Source: Hermatobates lingyangjiaoensis
Taxonomy: Eukaryota > Arthropoda > Insecta > Hemiptera > Hermatobatidae
Length of the DNA: 64,000 nucleotides
Direction of reading: 5' to 3'
NCBI GenBank assembly: GCA_026182355.1
Contig: JAPFBL010000240.1
Coordinates: forward strand, 372,001-436,000
The translations under genes and the position numbers were made by a program. The first letter of the stretch is position 1, and each line of letters opens with the position of its first letter. The notes beneath the pieces were generated by a model. The model had not been told where the DNA came from, did no database searches, and saw nothing but the letters and a program-made list of their open reading frames with translations. This document shows, piece after piece, positions 58,720 through 64,000 of the stretch.

Positions 58720-61535
58720 CTGTAAATAATGTTATTTAAATAAAATTTAGCACACAAAAAAATAGTTAGAAACTAATAAAATGGAACAGGAAAAGGAATG
58801 GAACTGAATAACAACCCTTCGGCAGGGAAAGCTGTTCTTATTACGAACAATACAGTTTTTTCGACTTTTTTAATCATAACACTCTTATCCACTATATCAT
58901 ATATATTTGTATGTTATAATAAATTGAAAATTGTTCGAATTTTCTGAATGATTTGAAGGTTTTAAATAATTTTGTTTTGATATCTCCAAACTTTGTGTTT
59001 TCAACGACATATACGGTATTTAAGTAAATATTTATGTGTAATGAATGGATTGAACGTTTTAAAAGTATTGAATGATTGAATAGTGAATCAAGAGTTCTTA
59101 AAGATTAAATTAATCAATTTAATTGATTAAATTAAATTTTTTTGAATGTATTGATATAACACTAGAATTGCAAAAATAATTTCATAGGAAAAAATGCTAG
59201 AATTAGGACAAGGGTATGCAACACGAGTTCTTTAGCCTCCTTGTAGTGGCTCCCTTTGGCTTCACAAAATAACACAAAAAAAACTTTTCTTTTTATTTTT
59301 ATTTAGAAATAGAAATAACGGTACTAAATAAATATCAAAAATAATGTATTTTTAGGTGCTTCAGTTGATTGCTGGCTGAGAAAGAAACCCTAGGAGGGTG
59401 AGAGCACACTAAAATGAATTTACCACAAAAATCCCTAATTATATGTTTACTGTTTAAAGCTGCAACTAAATGTTTTATTCGTATTAAAGTAGGCTACTTT
59501 TTATTTTTATTTTTTTACATAAATATAGGAAGAACTCAGAAGTCTGTACAGTTCACTGTTTCATTTATTCAAGAGTAGGCCAACATGCCCACTGCACTTA
59601 TGTTTGTTGCATTCACTGGTCTTAATAGTTAAAATTTAAAATAAGATTAAAACTTTTAAAAGATTTGTATATTTTGCGAATCCAGAATATTTCTCTTGGT
59701 GGAAAAGGATGCAAAATAGTTATTAATAAAGGTTGCAGACTCCTGAATCAGAATGAATGCAATAAATGTGAGAAGTCATAGAATTGAAAGAAGTAAGCAA
59801 GAACTATTTGTTGCACTTGCTCCATTGAGTGCATTATTTGCACTTCTTTCTCTTAATGCACTTAATGAACTTAGTGTACTTAATGCTTTCTTGCATTCAA
59901 TGCACTCCTTGCATTTAAGCAGTTGATGTATTTCTTGTATGTATATTCTTGTACTAGTTGCATTTGTATGCATTTATAATCTACTTTATGCAGTTTTATA
60001 CACTTACTTCATTTCTTGCACTTTTATGCAGTTAATGCATTTCTTGCATTCAATTCACTTCTTGCACTTCAGAAACAAGTTCTTGGTGGAAGGGGAGGGA
60101 AAATGCCTCTTTTGATGATACAGATTGCAGACTCCTGAATTAGAAGAATGCAAGAAATGTTAGAAGTCATAGAATTGCAAAAAGAAATCAGTTGTTGCAT
60201 TTTTTGCACTGAAGTGTTTTATACATATATATATATATATATTTCGTTGAACAGCTGACCGTATTTCGCTGATGTCATTTTCTTCACTAGTTTTTCAAGG
60301 TTTCTGAATACCTTCTTCTTTCCTTCATCCAAACGTTGGAGAATGTTAATTAAGTTATAACCGACATGTTTCGACTGGCTTCCAGTCATCTTCAGGGTGA
60401 TTAATTAAACAAAGAGGAAAATTATTAGTCTTTGGAGTTGGTAATAAAACACATTATATGGTATTTATATGGTAATTATATGGTATATATATTGGGGTGG
60501 TCCTTATTTTGGAAAAAATCTCGATTTTTTTGACTTCTCAACCTAAATCAAAAATAGAGGTAAAAAAAATATACCATCCCCCATACACATTGAATTTCAA
60601 ATAGGATTTAACATGGGTTTTCTCCTTTTTCAGGTTCATCAAAAACGCTGAAAACTAGTTTTTCATTTTACAAAGGTGAAACTTTGTATCTCTAGGTTTT
60701 CGATACCGCTGAATCCAAATATCAGACCAAAAACCGGTTTTGACTAATGACATCTAGCAAAACTTTACTTATGTATTCAATATATTAATCGTGAAACAAT
60801 CAAAGATATTGATCTTCCAAATCTCTTTCCCTACGTTGAATCCAAGGGCATTAAAATTCGAATTTTTCTACAGAAGTATCTTTCAAATTTGTAAATATGT
60901 CCATACAATCGGATATAAATCAGTAATAGCTGTTATCTCACATTATGCGTTTGGTCAAATGCAGTCTAACAGGTAGAGTAATCCGCCTTTTAGAACTGAA
61001 GGTTACAGGTTCGAATCTAAGTAATGACCCTAAATATTTCAAGCGGGGGATGTATGTCGCAGTAACACGGAGATGAGGTCAAGCAATCGTACCAAGACAG
61101 TACCATTTCCGGTACCCGTTAAAGAACCCGGCTCAAGGTACGGATACAAAACAATCAATATGGTAATGTGGCTCATTCATAACTAAAATCGGTGCCAAAA
61201 AACAAATAAGACAATATAAAAAACGTGAATAAAGCTGAAAGTATATATGTCTAGGTTTTAGGAATAGCACATTATAAATGCTATCCTAAAGACACATTAA
61301 AAAAAAAAGATTTAAGAGGAAAACAATATTTCTTCAATGATGAAAGAGGTGCATAAGAAAAACAAAAATAAAACCAATAAAACTTTCAACTGAACAATCA
61401 GGTTAGGAAAAACTATAACTGTAATCTTACCAAATAAATATTCAGCATCATCATTGGCTATATAAACTCTATATTCGCAGCAGTTAGTAATGACATCAAG
61501 GGAAAGAAAAAAACTTGCATAGGTTGATGAAGAAC
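58528..61535 (-). CDS. Unidentified gene, two phase-1 exons
   Basis: Exons 61535-61431 and 58719-58528 (minus) have clean acceptor and donor sites, are both open, and join through a split Gly codon (G|GT) to give YLFGVNAEWARSTERGKEY. The composition is protein-like, with conserved-looking aromatic and charged residues and no low complexity. Ends remain open on both sides (phase 1 in, phase 1 out), so further exons are expected. No domain was recognised and no function is proposed. The 2.7 kb intron contains the TGCATT-rich repeat, a pLTR and a SINE. Confidence 0.45.
58740..59800. other. No gene recognised
   Basis: AT-rich sequence in the putative intron of the unidentified gene. Confidence 0.4.
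59805..60200. repeat. Degenerate TGCATT/TGCACTT repeat
   Basis: Many short units such as TTGCATTCAATGCACT and TTAATGCACTTAATG. AGACTCCTGAAT(C/T)AGAA, with GAATGCAA(T/G)AAATGT, occurs before and after (about 59739 and 60128), which suggests duplicated flanks. Confidence 0.65.
60224..60410 (-). mobile_element. Penelope pLTR, family I, ending in (TA)n
   Basis: Minus strand: hammerhead at 60357-60400, then an ORF start (LDEGKKKVFRNLEKLVKKMT, YGQLFNE) that enters IYIYI in the TA tract at 60225-60242. The breakpoint is a few codons earlier than in other pLTRs. Confidence 0.7.
60357..60400 (-). ncRNA. Hammerhead ribozyme, family I (complete core)
   Basis: Minus strand: ACC/GGU stem I, CUGAAGA (60395-60389), extra U, stem II GACUGG(AAG)CCAGUC with six perfect pairs, GAAA, palindromic stem III ACAUGU and C as cleavage residue. 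One of the most convincing copies. Confidence 0.82.
60420..60955. other. No gene recognised
   Basis: Intron-like sequence. A GGGGTGGTCCTTATTTTGGA motif and dense A/T runs, but no element assignment. Confidence 0.4.
60965..61180 (+). mobile_element. tRNA-derived SINE, second type
   Basis: Box A-like AACAGGTAGAGTAAT and box B-like GGTTCGAATCT are 30-40 nt apart, as in a tRNA gene. A body with ACCCGTTAAAGAACCCGGCT follows. Clover-leaf pairing is poor, so it is not a functional tRNA gene. Confidence 0.55.
61431..61535 (-). CDS. Unidentified gene, upstream exon
   Basis: 105 nt; acceptor TATTGTTTTAG before 61535, donor GTAAGA from 61430. Encodes SSSTYASFFLSLDVITNCC and EYRVYIANDDAEYLF. Confidence 0.45.
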
Positions 61536-61739
61536 CTAAAACAATACAATAAATTATGAATTTAATCAAGGAAAAACACATTAAAAACACAATACACATT
61601 TAAAAAAAAGATTCAAGGGGAAAACTGTGGAGAAAGACTAAGGTTTATTATGGATATTAAAATGTCGTTTAGGTCTTAATTTATTCGTTCCTGCTTTTTT
61701 TTGTTTTATTTTACTCCCAAGTAAAAATTCGTAGATCCA

Positions 61740-62350
61740 TATGAATATTTAATATAAATCAATGATCAAACCACAATATTAAATGGGAAAAAAGACTAAG
61801 ATCATTCAACCACAACAAGCGGTCTTCGTCAGAGTCAAAAACCCAACTGAAACACAAGATGCATAAACATCATGGTAAGGGGTACAAAGGAGTGGAAGGG
61901 AAGAGTGGTATTTTAATAGGGTGTAAAGTGCAGGAAAGGACAATAATTCATAGAGGGATGCTAGGGTAAACAAAGGAGTACAGTAATAAAGAGTAAAAAA
62001 CTATCCGCTAGCTGTCAACCCTCTTTGAAGAGGCTATTGCCCTCATCAAGAAAGAATCAAGTTTGAAAAGCCTGTTACTAATGTTTATAATATTTGAATT
62101 ATTAAATTTAATCAGAGAGGATTCGATCATATTTCTTAACAACATCGATTTTTCATAGACAATAAATTTAGCTCCAATCCAATCAATATGATGATTTTTA
62201 TTATTTATATGCAAGAATAAGGAGCTACTTTTTTTCTTTCTACTTACATAGTATTGATGTTATTTTACACCTGTCTTTAAAGGCTTACCAGTTTGGCCAA
62301 TAGAAATTTTATGGCAATTCCTGCACGCAATTTTATAAATATCATCAGAC
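61740..62350 (-). mobile_element. Penelope-like element f (GIY-YIG end with family A hammerhead)
   Basis: Minus strand from about 62345: YKIACRNCHKISIGQTGKPL, then SSLFLHINNKNHHIDWIGAK. This is a GIY-YIG endonuclease of a different PLE type (IGQTG, here SIG instead of YIG) ending in KLDSFLMRAIASSKR. Downstream on the same strand lies the family A hammerhead (61794-61836) and the family A pLTR. This links family A ribozymes to this PLE lineage. Confidence 0.7.
61794..61836 (-). ncRNA. Hammerhead motif, family A (element f 3' end)
   Basis: Minus strand: GACU/AGUC stem I, CUGACGA, extra A, GACCGCUUGUUGUGGUU, then GAAU in place of GAAA and GAUCUU. Slightly damaged. Confidence 0.68.
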
Positions 62351-62354
62351 TCCA

Positions 62355-62915
62355 GTTACCACGAGTATAACATATTAAACAACTACAAAGTTAAAAACGT
62401 TGCCAATTTTGGTTTTCGATCTAACACTTTTTCCCGTTTTCTTAATAATCATTGTTAATTTTTGTCCGATTTTTTTTAATATTAACAATAAATGTACTGG
62501 TAAAAATGTAAATAAATACAGGATTGATATAATTTTAATGTTCAAATCAAAAAAACTTTCATCTCCAACTTACACTTCTTGCAAGAGTTTTCAGTCGAAT
62601 CCATCCATAGGTTGCATCGCTCACAATAACTTTTTATCGGACTGATGAAGTTGTTAACTGTAATAAATACACTAAGAAATTTATATAATTATAAATAATA
62701 TATTTTCATATACTAAATTTATCTGTTGATTTACTAAAGATCAGCTGATTTCACAATTCATAACTTACTTAATAATAACAATCAAAGATATACTAACTTT
62801 TAAGTTTAAAGATCTGTCAGAGAGAAAGCTCGTTATAGACTGAAACATCTAATGGTAATTACGATGTACAAGATTTTTGCATCTTTCAGACTAGCTAAGA
62901 ATCACAATAATGTTA
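62355..62915. other. No gene recognised
   Basis: AT-rich DNA between element f and the mariner. Confidence 0.45.
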
Positions 62916-62920
62916 ATATA

Positions 62921-63827
62921 CGAGGTGTGTAAATAAAGTAGTGAGCCTGATTTTTTTTTTAAATTTTCTATTCAAATATAATTACAATGTGATATTGTCA
63001 CCTTCAAAATAGTTCCCTTCGGAAGCCACACAGCGCTGGAGACGGTCCTTTCAATCATTGTAGCATTGCTGGAACTCGGATTCTGGAATGGCCTTCAGCT
63101 GGTCGGTTACAGCAGTTTGTATGTTTAGTAGTGTCCCGAAATGAGTTCCCTTGAGGTGATTTTTCAATCTCGGGAAGAGGAAAAAGTGATAAAGACTCAA
63201 GTCTGGTGAATAAGGAGGCTGAGGAGCAACAGGAATGTTTTTACTGGCCAAAGACTCGTTTTCTTTTCGGAATTTTCGGAACCATTTTCGCACAAATTTT
63301 TCTCATCTCCAATTCATTGGTCAAAATGTGATGAACGGAGGTGTGATTCAAATTCAACTGTTCCCCGATCATTCTGACTGTCAAGCGTCGATCTGAACGC
63401 ACAAGGTTCCGTACTCTGTTGACATTTTCATCGGTGTTTGCACTTGAAGGCCTTCCGCTTCGTGGTTCATCTTCAATCGACTCTCTTCCTTCTGAAAATT
63501 CCTTAAACCACCGAAAAACCTGTGCCCTTGATAAAACACGTTCTCCATAGGCCTCCTGAAGTTTTTCAAAAGTTTCTATGTCCAAGTCTGAAGCAAAATT
63601 TGATTGCACACCGCTGCTCAACTTTGAGGTCACTCATTTTTAAAACGCTCAAGAAAAAACCATTTCACGAAAACCAACGCTACGGACAAACAAATGACTG
63701 TGGCGAGTTCAGATTCATACTGGAGGCGCATCACACGTGCACCTGACGCTACTCAAGGCCACGCGTCTCCAGCGTTGCCAGATCGAAAGCGACGTTGCCA
63801 GTCTCACTACTTTATTTATACACCTCG
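62921..63827 (-). mobile_element. mariner element with internal deletion
   Basis: Inverted ends CGAGGTGTGTAAATAAAGTA (62921) and CGAGGTGTATAAATAAAGTA (from 63827 inward) are flanked by TA on both sides, the mariner target duplication. 907 bp against about 1.3 kb for a full mariner. The transposase gene is on the minus strand and lacks its middle. Confidence 0.92.
63051..63633 (-). pseudogene. mariner transposase, deleted
   Basis: N-terminal 130 residues (63633-63241) include the helix-turn-helix DNA-binding part (LSRAQVFRWFKEFSEGRESI, DEPRSGRPSS, HTSVHHILTNEL). A deletion near 63245-63290 removes roughly the first two catalytic Asp regions and shifts the frame. The C-terminal part (63293-63051) keeps APQPPYSPDLSLYHFFLFP, where the third catalytic Asp (usually PDL-x-x-D) is His. 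It cannot be catalytically active. Confidence 0.88.
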
Positions 63828-63929
63828 TATACAGTTAAAAAACCTAGTTCTCATTCTCATTAAGATGAGCTTTCGCGACACTTTCATTCGTAAGGATAGA
63901 AGTAAAAACAGTAATGATGACGAAATGTT

Positions 63930-63970
63930 GTCTGAAATATCGACTGCAAATATATGCAATATAAATAAAT
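63930..63970 (+). ncRNA. Degenerate hammerhead-like motif
   Basis: AUGAUGA, C, GA(..)UC, UGAAAUAUC, GACU. This matches the layout of 42779-42815 but without CUGA. It sits at the window end. Confidence 0.35.
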
Positions 63971-64000
63971 ATAACTATGTTTCGATATAGATAAAGAAAC

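Noticed and set aside
60965..61040. Functional tRNA gene
   Set aside because: Boxes A and B are recognisable but the acceptor and anticodon stems do not pair, and a SINE body follows.

Overview
The window is animal nuclear DNA, most likely from an arthropod and probably an insect. It is AT-rich and full of (TA)n microsatellites. It carries three exon-intron genes, three short TTAGG units of the insect telomere type, a mariner, hAT-like elements, tRNA-derived SINEs and LINE fragments, and very many Penelope-like elements (PLEs). The species cannot be named from the sequence. Nothing bacterial, viral, CRISPR-like or rRNA-like was seen.

Genes. (1) A plus-strand gene has exons at 19557-19677, 24413-24575 and 32722-34246. 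Their splice phases fit exactly. It encodes a secreted-looking CUB-like module followed by a long Pro/Tyr/Gly-rich region with PGYxPP repeats and a Thr/Ser-rich tail; its first exon or exons lie outside the recognised sequence. (2) A complete minus-strand cytochrome P450 (CYP3 clan, CYP6-like) has four exons at 54084-53193, 50544-50329, 49076-48837 and 46765-46593. All introns are phase 1, the product is 506 aa, and every P450 signature is present. (3) Two phase-compatible minus-strand exons (61535-61431 and 58719-58528) belong to a gene I do not recognise.

Mobile DNA. Six PLE bodies or pieces are visible: about 26.9-28.2, 28.7-30.9, 31.7-32.4, 43.4-45.8, 47.0-48.2 and 61.7-62.35 kb. The 43.4-45.8 kb copy keeps one uninterrupted reverse transcriptase plus GIY-YIG ORF. 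Around 40 short motifs across the window fold as minimal type I hammerhead ribozymes: a short stem I, CUGANGA, a stem II hairpin, then GAAA. They are the self-cleaving ribozymes of PLE terminal repeats (pLTRs). They fall into about nine sequence families with different but compensated stems.

Two properties recur in most families. One unpaired nucleotide lies between CUGANGA and stem II, and stem III is a perfect palindrome (ACGU, AGAUCU, ACGCGU, AUAU, AAUU, AGGCCU, ACAUGU, AGCU), as expected of a ribozyme that cleaves as a dimer. Many copies come as inverted pairs making long foldbacks, and pLTR copies repeatedly end in (TA)n at almost the same codon of the PLE ORF.

Layout. 0-6.4 kb: pLTR/hammerhead foldbacks, (TA)n and a SINE. 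6.4-15 kb: LINE tail, a large palindrome and two hAT-like elements. 15-19.4 kb: AT-rich DNA and a minisatellite. 19.5-34.3 kb: gene 1, its two introns filled with MITEs, tandem repeats and PLEs. 34.4-43.4 kb: hAT-like DNA, three tandem arrays (141, 27 and 182 bp) and more hammerheads. 43.4-46 kb: the best PLE. 46.3-54.2 kb: the P450 gene, with retroelements nested in its introns. 54-64 kb: degenerate repeats, a LINE RT remnant, gene 3, further PLE/pLTR pieces and an internally deleted mariner.
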